Source of the DNA: Centroberyx gerrardi
Lineage: Eukaryota > Chordata > Actinopteri > Beryciformes > Berycidae
Assembly (NCBI RefSeq): GCF_048128805.1
Contig: NC_136013.1
Location: forward strand, 3,576,043-3,640,042
Direction of reading: 5' to 3'
Length of the DNA stretch: 64,000 bases
The notes beneath the pieces were generated by a model. That model did no database searches. It was not told the DNA's origin and saw nothing but the letters and a program-made list of their open reading frames with translations. A program made the translations under genes and the position numbers. Numbering within the stretch: the stretch's first letter is position 1; each line of letters starts with the position of its first letter. Positions 43,228-55,074 of this stretch are shown here, piece by piece.

Positions 43228-43316
43228 GGCTACAGATATTCTTCCCCCTCCTCCTCCATTGAGAGTTAGTAGAAAACTTGAGTAAATAAACAGATAAAAA
43301 AAACAAGCTTACTCAC

Positions 43317-43570
43317 CCTTGGAAGCTGTCATGAGGCGTGAATCCGTCGTGTTTCCAGCTCGTTTCGTTGTCGCGATCTTCTCTCTGCTATCAAGTCGTG
43401 AAATGTGAGGAATGTACGGTTCCATCCACAGGGCTCCGAGGGCTGCGCGCGAGGGGGCGGGGCCACGGCAGCCCGACGGCGGGGCGCGATTGGTCGGCTG
43501 AGCTGTTGATCAAGTCTCCGCCCCCGCCTCTCACGGGGCAGCGAATGTGCACCGTTTGTTCCGAGAGCTA
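43317..43570 (-). promoter_or_regulatory. Non-coding first exon and GC-rich promoter of the SERTAD1/3-like gene
   Basis: The exon ends at 43317 before GTGAGTAAGC. Upstream, 43430-43520 is CpG-dense with a GGGGCGGGG Sp1-type box and an inverted CCAAT box (GCGATTGGTCGG). The transcription start is not fixed but is probably near 43400-43450. A DNA transposon copy begins at 43576, bounding the promoter. Confidence 0.6.
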
Positions 43571-43575
43571 ACTTT

Positions 43576-44239
43576 TGCTGCCTTCAGGTGCTGTCGAAAA
43601 TATGATGATTTTGTATCAGAGCGCACGTGAATGGCCCGACAAAGTGGTAAATACGATTTGGGAAAGTCGGGATTTTATTATGAGAGGGGTTCTCAAACGT
43701 TTTCATGTCAGGAACCCCCCCAAAAAACACGAGTTTTGTCACATAGAGATCTCCATATAGGACATTTTTTGTTGCCGATTTAATATTGAATTGTATGCTA
43801 CTACTACTAGCCTACTACTACTAGTACTAACAAAGTGATTCACAGAGACAATGAAGTAAAACAGAGATAATAAAGAAAATAAATAAATAAATTAAAAAAA
43901 TAAATAAAATCAAGGCCAAAAACCGAAATGTGATGTTTTTTGGGGGTAAAGAGCAAGAGTACGATCACTGAGAATTGTCTCACTCTTTAGTTAACTTATA
44001 ATTATCATACATTCCTGTTTTTAATCAATTCAAACTTCAATTATATGCCTGATGCACATTTTCTCCTCTTCATTCTGCCGCTGCAGCACAAAGTAGCTCT
44101 GTGCTGCTTGATCTTTGATTTCTAAAGTAAAGCAACAGGCACCAAAACCAACTTTTGTTACAGGGTTCATGACGACGGGTCGTATTTACGACTCTTGTGC
44201 TCGGAAGTTGGAGCTTACGAGGAGCACCTGAAGGCAGCA
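43576..44239. mobile_element. Non-autonomous DNA transposon, TGCTGCCTTCA family, copy 2
   Basis: Left end TGCTGCCTTCAGGTGCT and right end AGCACCTGAAGGCAGCA are exact inverted repeats of 17 bp. TTT flanks both ends, a possible 3-bp duplication. The interior includes a hAT-like fragment (GGGGTTCTCAAACGTTTTC at 43685) and A-rich LINE-like sequence. No ORF. Confidence 0.75.
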
Positions 44240-47200
44240 TTTTAAAGGGACAAGTGACTCGAAGCGGAGGGGGAGGACGTGACCGGATAGAGGAGGCGGG
44301 CGCAGACCAAATAAGGAAACTCTTCATTAACAGCAGTGTTGAAAATCACGTTTTCCATCTCTCACTATGAGGCTGCCGCAAGTTTTCCTCTGCTGGGACA
44401 GTAAAGACGAAACAAAAGCATGACCATTAAAATACACTTGTTTTAAGATAATAAAAAATTAAAGATGAAAAATAGAGGGTCACTGGCATTATCATAACAT
44501 CCAATAACCATTTATGTAAGGAGAATATATTTTAGGAATGAGATTAAAAAAAAAAAAAAAAGAGTAATATAAAAAAGGAACAAGGGAAACAAATGTATGG
44601 GGGTCAGAATCAAATAATTGTCAAAGTGATTGAAAAATAAAGTGAATTTTTTGTAATCCATTGATCTCAAAGACTTTAGGGGATGGAGAGCCTGCAAGCC
44701 ATGTCAAAAACTGATGGTAACAATCATGTAATTTATTACTATATGTTACTATTTGGTGCCCCATGTAAATAACTAAATAACTATTGCTGTATGTTTAACT
44801 TCTATTCGTCAAGCATTTTTGTTTTTAATAAATTAAGACATATTACATGGCTGATGAGGATTTTCTCCTCTTCATTCTGTCACCGCAGCAGTAGAAGAAG
44901 TAGCTCTGTGCTGCTTGATTTTGAAATCATCAGCCAGCATAAACTACTTTCATCATGACTGCATTTTGTTACTATTTCCGAGCAAAAGCACTTGAATGTA
45001 CGACTTCCAATCTCGAAAGCATAAGATTACGATGAGCACCTGAAGGCAGCATAAGACCTGGCCTGTTGGCATTTAGTGACCTTAAATCAACTCACCTTTA
45101 TAAAGGCCGTGTGGTTGACTGACAACTGAAACAGAAAGATATGTCAGTGACAACACTTGCATTATGTTTAATTGAAACTGACAGACTGAGTCAGAAGTGA
45201 AGGAACATGAGCTTCTTAACACTACAGACGATGGTGAAATCCCTTCTCTCCCTCCCTCCCTCCCTTTCTCACTTGTGTGGGTTTTCTACATTACATTTCT
45301 TGTGTTTTCTCTCTTGTTCCTTTTTAAGGCTCCATAACCTCTTTCTGTAATGTCTTGGTTTTTCATTGGGCTGCATTTCTGCTGAGTCACTGAGAGCCCA
45401 TTAATCTTTAACTACAACCCAAACTAGGTGCTAGTCTAAAATGTAGAGCAGGCTAGAATCTTATTTTGTTAATACCCTGCGACAGTTTCAGACCCGCCTG
45501 TACATGAGTGATTTTATTTATTTAACTGACTGTTTCATATTTAAGAATATGGAAAGTTTCACTAAAACAGAAGCATTCATTGATAACAGAAGATGTAAGG
45601 ATACACAGAAGTCCTGAGGCTTATTTCCAATGTGTCTTTTTAATGTGAACGAGCTGTGTAAGATGTCCTGTGCTGCAAACAGACCAGAGCACTGTTACAT
45701 TAAAGCAGTGTAACTCTCCCTGCATATCTAATGCAATATCTCATGGTCCGCCGTCATCATGTGAGTGCACATGGGGACAAAGGTCCTATTGGCAAACTAC
45801 AAGCCTCTGCAGAGTGGCTCGTCTGCAGTGCATCAAATTAACTTTTATCAGTTTTGAAGTCATTACCAGAAGGGAAAGGCTCATTCCCCTCCCTCAGTAC
45901 TGCTGCAGTGCCCATGAGCAAGGCGCTTAACTCCCACTACTCCACTGCAGCTGCTCCGTGAAACACTCAGCTGTGGAAGATGGATTGTACTGGGCAGCTC
46001 CCAGTGGCCAAAAGTGGAAAAATGTCATTGTACTGGGCACGTGTGAATGCATTGAAAGGATACGTTTGGCGATTTTGGACTTATATATAATTTGTCTCTT
46101 ACATACCTGTAGTATTGTAGTTCAAAATATCTACAAAAAAGCTGTTTGTGGCTTCACAGGGGAGTTGAGATGACATGACTCAGTTATCCTTTGAGTGTGA
46201 AGCAGGGCGATCACCAAACCACTCTGACAGAATTAATCATGGATATTAAAAACATCAGCAGTAGTACTAGTAGTTGTATGTGATCAGGATAATGTGTCCG
46301 TCCCTGTCCAAGCGTCCCATAGCATGGCACTAAATCCCTACCTGTACCCAGGCAGCCTCTGACCTTTGACCCCTCTGGTGAAATGCAGAAATGTCTGTGT
46401 CTCTGAGCGCATTTTTCAGACCAAATAAGGGATTCTGGATCTGTGAAAATGGACAGGAGTGTAGAATGATCGCCTTTAACTACGTCCAATGCTAATATGT
46501 ACTATTTCTGCTTTTGAGGATTCCTGTACTCTGCATTTCTTTATTTGTCGAGGCGGATTCTGATGGGTTTGGAGCTGCACTGAAAAAAATAAAAAATCCT
46601 AAAGTCCTACTTGGCTGAGCATTCCAGCATTTTGTGGCTTTGTGAAACGAGGATAACGCAACATCTGTACCATGGTTATTAGCAAAGTATGTTTTAAAAC
46701 TTCAGAACCACATTAAATTATGCAATAACTTTGTCATGTCATCATTTCTACTCACATTATTTCACCCATTTTGGCAAACAGGATCCAAAAATCATTTTTG
46801 CCATAGATTCAGATAGAATAGCCCGAAATTAAGACAACACTTTAGAGGACAATACAGCAATTTGGGGCCCTAAACTCTTACAGAGGCAATACGATTTTTA
46901 CTGGCCAATATGACAAAATGACCATAATACACCTGTTGTCCAGGTTGATCAATATCAAAGACTCAACTATTACTACACCAGTGCTGAGATTTCTGAGAAA
47001 ACTCTTTATGCCCCCCCCCCTCCCCCCCTCCCCCATTGCCATTTCTGCTATGAATGCTAAAAAGCCTTGTTCTCAAGCCAATTAGACTAATAACAATTAC
47101 TAGCTGATTTCTTAAAGCTACAATCTGCGATTTGTGCTCATGTGCTCTTCCGTGCGAGAGGAATTATAAAAACATGTTCCCCAGCCTTGCTGACGGTAAC

Positions 47201-47514
47201 TAGTGTAGCAGGACTATAGCAAGCTGTTTGTCACTGGAAAACCCTTTCAAGTTTTAGTGCTCTCCATTTGACAAATGCTGAGCTAATATTGATCCAGTGC
47301 CGGGAGCGGTCACGCACACGTTTCTTTTTGTGACGTTACTTAGCTGTAGATGAAGGATCAGTAGGCGTCCAAACCAGAAAATCCAAACAGCAGCAAACAA
47401 AGAGGAACAAGAACAGATTACTCAGGAGAAATTAATGGGAATTATTTATGGTCACCACTACATGATAAAATCATCCATTCAATAATAACCCACGTCAGAC
47501 AATCAATAGTTGCA
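44240..47514. other. Intergenic region between the SERTA genes
   Basis: Contains a further right end of the TGCTGCCTTCA family (about 44840-45055, ending CACCTGAAGGCAGCA), a SINE-like piece at 45860-46070, and a C-rich run at 47011-47036. The rest (45060-45660, 46200-46980, 47040-47510) is AT-rich with no gene-like feature. Confidence 0.5.
45860..46070 (+). mobile_element. SINE-like repeat
   Basis: The blocks CCCATGAGCAAGGCGCTTAA, CCACTGCAGCTGCTC and GGGCAGCTCCCAGTGGCC, then GTGTGAATGCATTG, follow the order of a common teleost SINE body. No A/B boxes of a tRNA head are clear. Confidence 0.5.
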
Positions 47515-48213
47515 CCTTTTATTATAAAAAATATTTACAAAGATGCTACAATGTTTTTTTTCCTTAATATAAAAAAATGCATACATTTTACAACGGTAAT
47601 TAGTCTTTGAAATTCTAGCTCCCATTCAGACCAGAGTGACATCCTTCAGAGGAGTGTTGTGGTAAGGTATTAAGCGCATCGTAATACTGTATTTTCGTCA
47701 ATACATTTTGTTTGCCTGAGTTAATCTCTTCATCGTGATAACAAGGAACAATTTTGAAAATGCATTTAATTTTCCACATCTTTAGGAGAAAGGCAACTGT
47801 TTGCATAAAGGAATTAAAGGACATTTGAATTGTATACAATCATTTTGAAACATGTATGATAGAGCTGCATAGTGATTTGAATAGTAACCCGGTTATTATT
47901 ACTAATAATAAAAATGCGAGGAATAAATAGGTACTGCATTTAAAAAGAGGGAGGGCGTAATTTGGATAAATATAATTTCATTGGGACTTGTGGTTGATTT
48001 GAGAAGTCAATATGGCATGTCTGTACCTAGATATAATAAATACAATAAATAAAACAGTAATAAATTAGATGGGTCAACACATAGAATTCTTTGTGTGTAA
48101 TTCTACAAATGAGAGAAAGAAATATGGCTTCTTAATGCAGTTATCGCCCCGGGGTTTCTCCAAATGCTTCAACAAAAGCTGTGTGTTATTTTATGAAGTC
48201 TATACATAAAGTC

Positions 48214-48412
48214 TGGGCAGGAAACTAACTGGTTTTGTCCACTGGCCGCTTCGTCATTTTACCAGCCAACTAGATTTTCAGAGCAGGACAGGACCTCCAA
48301 ATGAGGCCCGTTTACCTGCCAAAGTGACCGGAAGAGTGAACAAATTTACCAGCTACAGACAAAACTTACCAGCATTTGGTTGGTGGCTAGTAGTCATTTC
48401 CCACCCTGCATA
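48214..48412 (+). repeat. Interspersed repeat family D, copy 2
   Basis: Starts CTGGGCAGGAAACTAAC and ends GTCATTTCCCACCCTGC, with TGTCCACTGGCC, TTTTACCAGCCAAC, CTGCCAAAGTGACCGG and CCAGCATTTGGTTGG blocks. Confidence 0.7.
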
Positions 48413-48943
48413 AAGCTATTGAGAAAATGAAATAACAGCGCCTATAAAAGTGTGACAATGCCAGTCCTGACACCTTTACAGTATACTCGATATACCAAAC
48501 CATGGGAAGACATTGTGTTGAGTCTGGCTACATTAAAATCTTAAAAACCGCTTGGGAGGGAAAAAAAAAAAGAATATCAAATGATACTTGCAAAATCCCC
48601 CAGCTGTATAATGCAAAAAATATATTTCTATATACACATACGTACATATACATATATTTCATTCATAATTGCTCAAATCTTTAGGAAAATATGTATTGAT
48701 TCATAGATTTGGATTTACAATTTGTTCTGGTTTCTGGTGCATGTAGTGTAATGAATTGTTCCTCAGTCCATGTAACAATAAATAGAAATGGACAAAATGG
48801 CAGAAAACATGACCGAAAAGACCTAGTATGACAGAATGTATGACAGAAGTAAACATGGAAAGTATGTAAATGAAAAATGCATCATGGTATAGGTAATTAT
48901 CTTTGCCTTCTCACAGATATTGTCGAGTTTTGGATTTCATAAA

Positions 48944-49196
48944 CAATGTAGGAAACCAACTGTTTTGCCCACTGGCCACAGTGGCTTGTAACTCCAAAAA
49001 TTCACTCATGAAAATGGATTTTCACTACTTGATCTGTCAATTACATTTTTAGAATAAAAGAAGAAGGTCCAAACAATGGCTGGCTACCTGCCAAAGTGGC
49101 CGGTAGAGCAGAATACAAACCCACCCAGCCAACGCCAAATCATTTAATAGCATTTGGCTGGCAGCCGGTGTTAATTTCCCACCTTGTTCACAAAAT
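48944..49196 (+). repeat. Interspersed repeat family D, copy 3
   Basis: Same block order as copy 2 (GCCCACTGGCCACAGTGGCT; CTGCCAAAGTGGCCGGTAGA; GCATTTGGCTGG), ending GTGTTAATTTCCCACC. It ends about 110 bp from the SERTAD2-like stop codon. Confidence 0.7.
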
Positions 49197-49309
49197 CTCC
49201 CACAATCTCCACATGTAACAATACCACATACAGAACATGCACACATGTAATGTGCATAGTCTGGTAAGAGTCTGCGAGATCGGTTCAGGCCGTAGGAATG
49301 TTCTGAGTT

Positions 49310-50230
49310 TCAAGAGCCCACTATGATCTCCATAATGTGGTCCAGTTCGTTCAGGTCTGACCTGCAGCTCGTGCTGGAGCTGAGGGTCGTGGGCCCGTGA
49401 GAGGAGAGGCTCTCCAAGAGGTCGTAGGGCCCCATCTTCGGGGCGCTCTGCATGCCCGTGAGCACCGTATCCAGGTCATAGTAGGACGCGTCCACGTCTG
49501 AAAACAGTTCCTCGAGCGCGGGGTCGGGGGGCGGCGTCGGGTGCTTGATCTCAAAAGTCCCAAAAACCTGCTCTCCTGTCCTGGAGTCTGCGGTCAGGTG
49601 GTCCCGGTCGCCCTCCTCCCCCTCCGACGGACACTCCTCGCTGTCCTCCTCTTCGTCCTCCTCGCACTCGCCGTCTTCCTCCTCCTCCTCCCAGCAGGGT
49701 CCCATGCCGAAGGGCCCTGCCAGGTAAGAAGCCGAGGACAGCTGGGGGGAGACGGTGGACAGAGTGGACATGGTGACCTCCGTCTCCCCCTCTCCCTCCA
49801 TCACCACCTCCTCCGAGTGATAGCCTTCCTCCAGCCCCACCACAGAGAAGGGCTTGGGGCTCTGCCCGGCCTGCGCCGCCGCGTCGGTCTGCCGGCAGAG
49901 CACCTCGGTGGCCACCAGGCGGTCCGCGGGACACTGGGCGGCCGCCAGGGCCTGGGTCATTATCTGCCAGGTGCCGTCCTGGGTCATCTCCTCCTGGATC
50001 TGCCGCACCGTGTTGGCGATGAGCACCGACCGGCACAGGTTGGGCTCCACCAGCATGTGGCACAGCTGCAGCTTGATCAGCGACATGTCAAGCAGTGACT
50101 GCCGCTGCAGGCTGTAGGACGACGACAGCGTCCGAGCCGCGATGGACGGAGCCGACGGGCCCTGCTCGCCGCTGGAGACCGGCTCCTCCCCGGAGTCGGA
50201 GAACTTGCGCTTCGTGCCCTTCGGGAACAT
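49310..50230 (-). CDS. SERTA domain-containing protein, SERTAD2-like (306 aa)
   Basis: The product is a nuclear transcription/cell-cycle co-regulator of the TRIP-Br family. Start Met at 50230 (MFPKGTKRKF) is nine bases after a CACCACCACAG acceptor; the longer in-frame extension MSDSVSVSSS is intronic. Seen: KRKF basic motif at 7-10, SERTA domain at about 38-85 (SLQRQSLLDMSLIKL...VLIANTVRQIQEEM), a strongly acidic run (EEEEEDGECEEDEEEDSEEC), FSDVDASYYDLD, then PKMGPYDLLESLSSH and the conserved end LNELDHIMEIIVGS. The LQRQ, IQEE and KM.P..LL..L motifs favour SERTAD2; the terminal NELDHIMEI also fits SERTAD3. Single coding exon, as in the family, GC-rich unlike its surroundings. It is tandem, same strand, to the gene at 40721. 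Confidence 0.92.
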   Translation of the reverse strand: MFPKGTKRKFSDSGEEPVSSGEQGPSAPSIAARTLSSSYSLQRQSLLDMSLIKLQLCHMLVEPNLCRSVLIANTVRQIQEEMTQDGTWQIMTQALAAAQCPADRLVATEVLCRQTDAAAQAGQSPKPFSVVGLEEGYHSEEVVMEGEGETEVTMSTLSTVSPQLSSASYLAGPFGMGPCWEEEEEDGECEEDEEEDSEECPSEGEEGDRDHLTADSRTGEQVFGTFEIKHPTPPPDPALEELFSDVDASYYDLDTVLTGMQSAPKMGPYDLLESLSSHGPTTLSSSTSCRSDLNELDHIMEIIVGS

Positions 50231-50239
50231 GTTGGCTCT

Positions 50240-53200
50240 CTGTGGTGGTGATGAGGAGACAGAAACAGAGTCAGACACCTCACAGCAAAACTTATCTAAA
50301 CATCAACAAACTTATCACACTGACACAGACACACAAGAGGCCTACTGTTCTGCTGAATTTCACTAGTGGAATCACATTTGTAGGAATAAATGCCATGTAA
50401 TTAATTATGTAAATGTGTGATGTAATGAGGCTATGTGGTGTAATATTTGTGTATGCTAATGAGGGAGCTAGGGGTACAAATCCGCTAAATACCAGCTGAG
50501 ATTAATAAACTCTACAGACTAAAAATCTTTGTGGACTACAGTAAACACTAAATTGTTTGTTGTAGTTGTTTTTTCTTAGAGTTTGCTATACCTTTCCTGT
50601 TGAGAGGCACAGGCAATAGCATAGCAGCTTGGTCCCGGCTGCAACGCTTCAAGTACTTTTGTACGAGCGACAAGCAGCTTTTGTTCAGCACCATTTCTGC
50701 CCATTTTAGGCCAGTCTGAGGCAAGACTCCTGCTGGGCGGAACAACCACACTTTTAACAGACCACTGAGCCACCGAAAATAGCATGGTTACCAACTAAAT
50801 GCGGACGCTGCATCAAAGTTAGCACAGACTAGACCTTTGTCACAAAACAAAACCAAAACAGCACTCAAGTTACACGGTCAGTGCGTTTATATTCCTTCCC
50901 ACAGCCACCTGCGATTAAGAAAATATCCTAATCAATAAGGTTGATTTCTTCTCTCTTGTAAGGTAAAAGTTAACAGAATGTGAAAAGGTGATAGTATTTA
51001 CAGTGTTCATTGAATACCACTAATATTTACAAGGGATATCATGTTACCAGGTCTACACACGCCACGCTTCAAAAACTAGTAGAGCAAGAATTTCACTTTC
51101 TCTTCACTGGGGAGGGGAAAAAAAGTAAAGAGTCAACTTCCTTATTACACGCAGCTTCAAACACAGAGATGTCTTACAGCAGAAAAACAACACTCCTGCC
51201 AACATTAAAGGGCTCCTGACTCCCAGAATAAACTAGATGTGAGTAAATATGAGACTGAGCTCTGAACAGTGGCCTGTGGCATTTCATTTTTCCAACAGAC
51301 TGAAAAATAATACAGTGTCCGGCTGTGTCTCCCTTGTGTAAAACCTGTGGGCAGGGCATTTGGGTTACTTTGTGCTACAATCAGTCTGGGGGAATGACGA
51401 TTTCACTTTCTTCACATTTTTGTTGGTGATGAAGTTTTAAAATAATTGGAAAAAGAATCACACATACAGACACACAAAAACAAGGATAATGCAATTTAAA
51501 AACAGTGTTGGGACTGTAAAGATAGAGTTATGGTTTACAGAACAGAAATCAAACTGACTGAAAACACTGAGTTGACAACAACAATACCAAAATCAACCCA
51601 TTTTTTTCTCCCCAATAACCAAAATGAAGCTATCTAGACTACTATCGGGATCTGTACACCAACCAGGCACAATCTTAATTTTTTTACTTTTATAGCTTAG
51701 GAATGCCAGTCATTGCTGAGGGCCTGTAATCATACAAATGATAAACTATCCCAAAATGAATACATTGTGGCACTGAGGCATGTTGAAAGAAATTATGAGT
51801 TGTATAGCCCCAAAAAACTGAAATCATAAAAAACATCACATCCCTTAACATGTTGTATTTTTAAAACATGTTGAAGTACGTCACCCAGAAAGTGAGCTCT
51901 TGTTAATTAGGAATCCATGGTAAACTCTCATTCACTACTGCCTTCACTAGAGGGTGGTAATGTGCTGCTTTCATAAAGCCTAGACATGAATACCCTGTAT
52001 AATGACTAATGATGAAGAAATGTCATTAAATTAGAGCTATTGCCCTCGCTGAATGAAGAGACAAACGTGACCTGGATACAGTCCTGTACTTTGAGAAATA
52101 ATAATTCAAACCAAAAAGAAGTTTATCTAATTCATACTGAGTGACTTGGAAGCCTGTCTTGGGTAAATGCAAGTGCTTGAGCCCTCGCTTGCATAGACAC
52201 ATATTTCCTGACAATGGACAGAATAAGAAAAGTCATTATGAAGTTGCCCGGTGATCTAAGAAATAAAGGGTGAGAAACAATTATGGACATCTGTTGTCTC
52301 CTTATGTAGTGATGCATTTGTGCTGGTCCCTGTTAAACAAAGACACTAGAGAGCACTATCTCCCTAAAGGGGAAAAAATGCATGTGTGTATAAAAAAAAA
52401 AATCAAACGAGGAAGGTTAATTGCCAATGGACTTGAGAGAGAGCACACTGCACAGAAAAAAAGACAGCTTTGGACATTACAAAATATAGTCACAGGTATA
52501 TTCAGATATCAGGAATTGAGTGATTAAATGCAAAATCGTAAGTGTTTAGCCGTATCAAATCCGCTAAATGACACAACACAGTATTATATGTCTGATACTA
52601 CTACTATGCTAGGAGCCAGAAAGCCAAACAAAATGTAACCTTCCTTTACGTCAATGGCTCCTAGCATGACCCATCCCCCACTGCACTGAGAGAAAACCAG
52701 CACTTTCACAGCTCACTGTGTTATTTGAATGAATAAACTCACGGCACGACAGTATTAACCGGCATGTTTCCCAAATAAACAACATAATAAATCTACTATT
52801 AGAGTCCAATTCGAGCCGTTTTAGCCGCCGAACAGAGCGGCTGGAGCTCGTCGCCGTGACTGCCGCATGCTTTGTCTTTGAGCATCAGTTGAGAAGGAAG
52901 CTAGAGCGACAATGAGGCCATTTTGCTCTAGTAGCTAACAGCTAGCTGGCTAGCTAGGCTACGGACATAACTTTAAGCTTGTGAGCTAGCTAACTGGGCT
53001 AAGATGTTCAATGAAACGGAAAGATGCCTCGGTGGAAGTATAAACCCACGAGTTACGCCTCTGTTCGGCCTACTCGAACGCATCTATTCCCCCAAAAAAA
53101 TCATTGCTAGCGAGCGTAAAGCTAATTAGCAAAAGCGCCCACCCATCTCTCCGCGGTCCTTCCTCCTTCTAGCCAAAAATAAGAGTTTTCACGGCGGCTG

Positions 53201-53282
53201 GCTTTAAGTTCCTAAAACCACAATGTTGCTCGGCTGCCCGGTTAAAACGACGATTGTCAGGTGGTTAGCTCGCCGTACTCAC
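50240..53282 (-). other. Intron of the SERTAD2-like gene
   Basis: About 3.0 kb between donor GTGAGTACGG and acceptor CACCACAG. Mostly AT-rich unique sequence, with no ORF of note and no clear repeat copy. Toward 52800-53280 CpG content rises and includes a GGCCATTTTG (YY1-like) site at 52916-52925, probably the edge of the promoter-associated island. Confidence 0.6.
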
Positions 53283-53470
53283 CTTGTGTTTGTGTTATTT
53301 TATTCCCGTCTCGGTCATAGGATCGACTGTAGGGAAGCGGAGATCAGGTTCAGATGAGATCATTCATGCCACGGCTTCAAAACTACCTCTGTCCTGCTGC
53401 TGTTGTTGAGCGGACGGCAGGAGGGAAGGGAAGGGGGGAGGGGAGCCAACAAAAGCTAGCAGATATGCCT
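53283..53470 (-). promoter_or_regulatory. Non-coding first exon and promoter of the SERTAD2-like gene
   Basis: The exon ends AACACAAG before GTGAGTACGG. The leader contains short ATG-initiated ORFs (see findings). Further up are GCTGCTGTTGTTGAGCGG and a GGGAAGGGAAGGGGGGAGGG purine tract at 53420-53445. No TATA box is seen, and the transcription start is not resolved. Confidence 0.5.
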
Positions 53471-54881
53471 TGCGTTTCTCTCTACGTGCCCCAACGAGAA
53501 AAGACTATGTTTTATTTTTAAAACCCCGTTGAAACCCGAGGTCGTTGTTAAAGGCAAGAACTAAATGTCGGATTTTACTTTGTTTAACCGACGACCATTG
53601 GCGCTATTCTTCCCTTCCAAAGAAAAAGAAAAAACAGTTGAACTCAAGAGCAAAGACTAAAACAGAGATGTAGTGGAGGGTTAACCCAGCTAAACTAAAG
53701 TTTAGCCTCTTTACTTGTGGAATGCAGTTTACCCACATTTTAATCTGGCATAAATCTTCTCATCATAGTAAGAAGTATCAAAGTGATGTAAATTACATGA
53801 AGATTGTTTTTTAAGGGGAAGAGGCATAAAGTAACGATTTTTTGAAAATTCAATAGTTTTTTGTTGATATTGTTGGCCCTGTGATGATCGGTTTGCCCAC
53901 CTTTTTATTTACCAATATATCACTGGACTCAAACGTGTAACTCTCTCTACCAACATGACAAATACATGAAATGAACACGACCTCGTGTGCATGAATAAAT
54001 GAATATAATTTAAGATAACTGCATCCCCTGTTTTGTGCTTTTCTGATAAATGTTCTATGTTAATATGTGTTTACTGGTGCTTTTCTGTGGTGTGTGTGTG
54101 TGACAGAGAGAGAGAGAAGCAGTTAAACTGGAGTGTTGAAGGACTACAGTTACCACCACTACATTGTTTTGGATTTGATAAATTTGTCTGACTTGGCTAC
54201 AACTCACAACTACTGAGATATTCTGACATTTACAACCAAGAGATCAACCAAATAATCACTCAATTAATTAATCAATCACTAAAAGCAATAGACCAAACGA
54301 TATGACACACCCAGATAGCCCAGCAACATCATTATTATCATCATTATAATCAAATTGCAAATACACTCTCAAAGTATCAAAATAAACTACAAAATACAGG
54401 CAGTGAGAAATGTATTTAGGCTCATTAATTAACATCTATGTTTTTTCGTATTTTCGCAATACTAATACACCGCACCAGGCAACCAGGTGGCTCCAAATGG
54501 CGGCGAGAAGTAGTTGTTTGAAAACTTCAATACACAGCTGTACAGCTTTCATACCGGGTTTAAAGCTGCACTAGGCCTAATCCTGTAGTGTGAGGTCAGT
54601 AAACGTCACACAGCTCGCTCATGTTTACCGACCAGCCGGTCTGTGATGCTTTATACCAAAGAAACCAAAGAGACGAGAGAGGAGAGGATCTAACGCTGGA
54701 GAGTCCAGCTTTCTCTGCTGCAGATTGGATTTTTCTCTTAAGTTTTTATTTGTCACTTTCTGTAGGCGGAGAAGTGACCAAACCTGACAGCAGAATTACA
54801 TTTGGGCAAACAGGGAGAATCAACAGAGTCTCAATTAGAGGGGATTAGATGCTCTTCTCTGTATACTCTCTCCAGTCAGTG

Positions 54882-54882
<1 letters not shown>

Positions 54883-54934
<52 letters not shown>
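54883..54934. repeat. (GT)n microsatellite
   Basis: An uninterrupted run of about 26 GT units. Confidence 0.97.
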
Positions 54935-54936
<2 letters not shown>

Positions 54937-55074
54937 TCTGGGACACCAGAACTTCCTGTTGAGCTTTCCGGAGTTGTTGTGGGTCTAATTCAGTGAAACA
55001 CCTGTGATGGCAGCTGTCTGCTTCATAACCCCAAAGACAATCCTGCTCTCACCCGCTGCCTTTCCTCTACCGCT

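Larger units (their letters stand above)
41505..43316 (-). other. Intron of the SERTAD1/3-like gene
   Basis: Bounded by donor GTGAGT (43316) and acceptor GTCTGTCTAG (41505). It contains an (AG)n run at 41523-41546, interspersed repeat family A copy 3 (41640-42182) and a hAT-like element (42948-43227). The stretch 42190-42940 shows nothing specific. Confidence 0.65.
47515..49309 (-). terminator. Probable 3' UTR of the SERTAD2-like gene with polyadenylation signal
   Basis: On the minus strand AATAAA at about 47523-47518 follows an AT-rich stretch (TGTAAATATTTTTTAT) typical of a 3' UTR end, giving about 1.8 kb. Two copies of repeat family D (48214-48412 and 48944-49196) would then lie inside the transcript. 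No closer strong signal stood out. Confidence 0.4.

Noticed and set aside
49541-50098. Plus-strand 185-codon and minus-strand 170-codon ORFs within the SERTAD2-like gene
   Set aside because: Alternative frames of a GC-rich coding exon with an acidic repeat; the SERTA frame explains the sequence.
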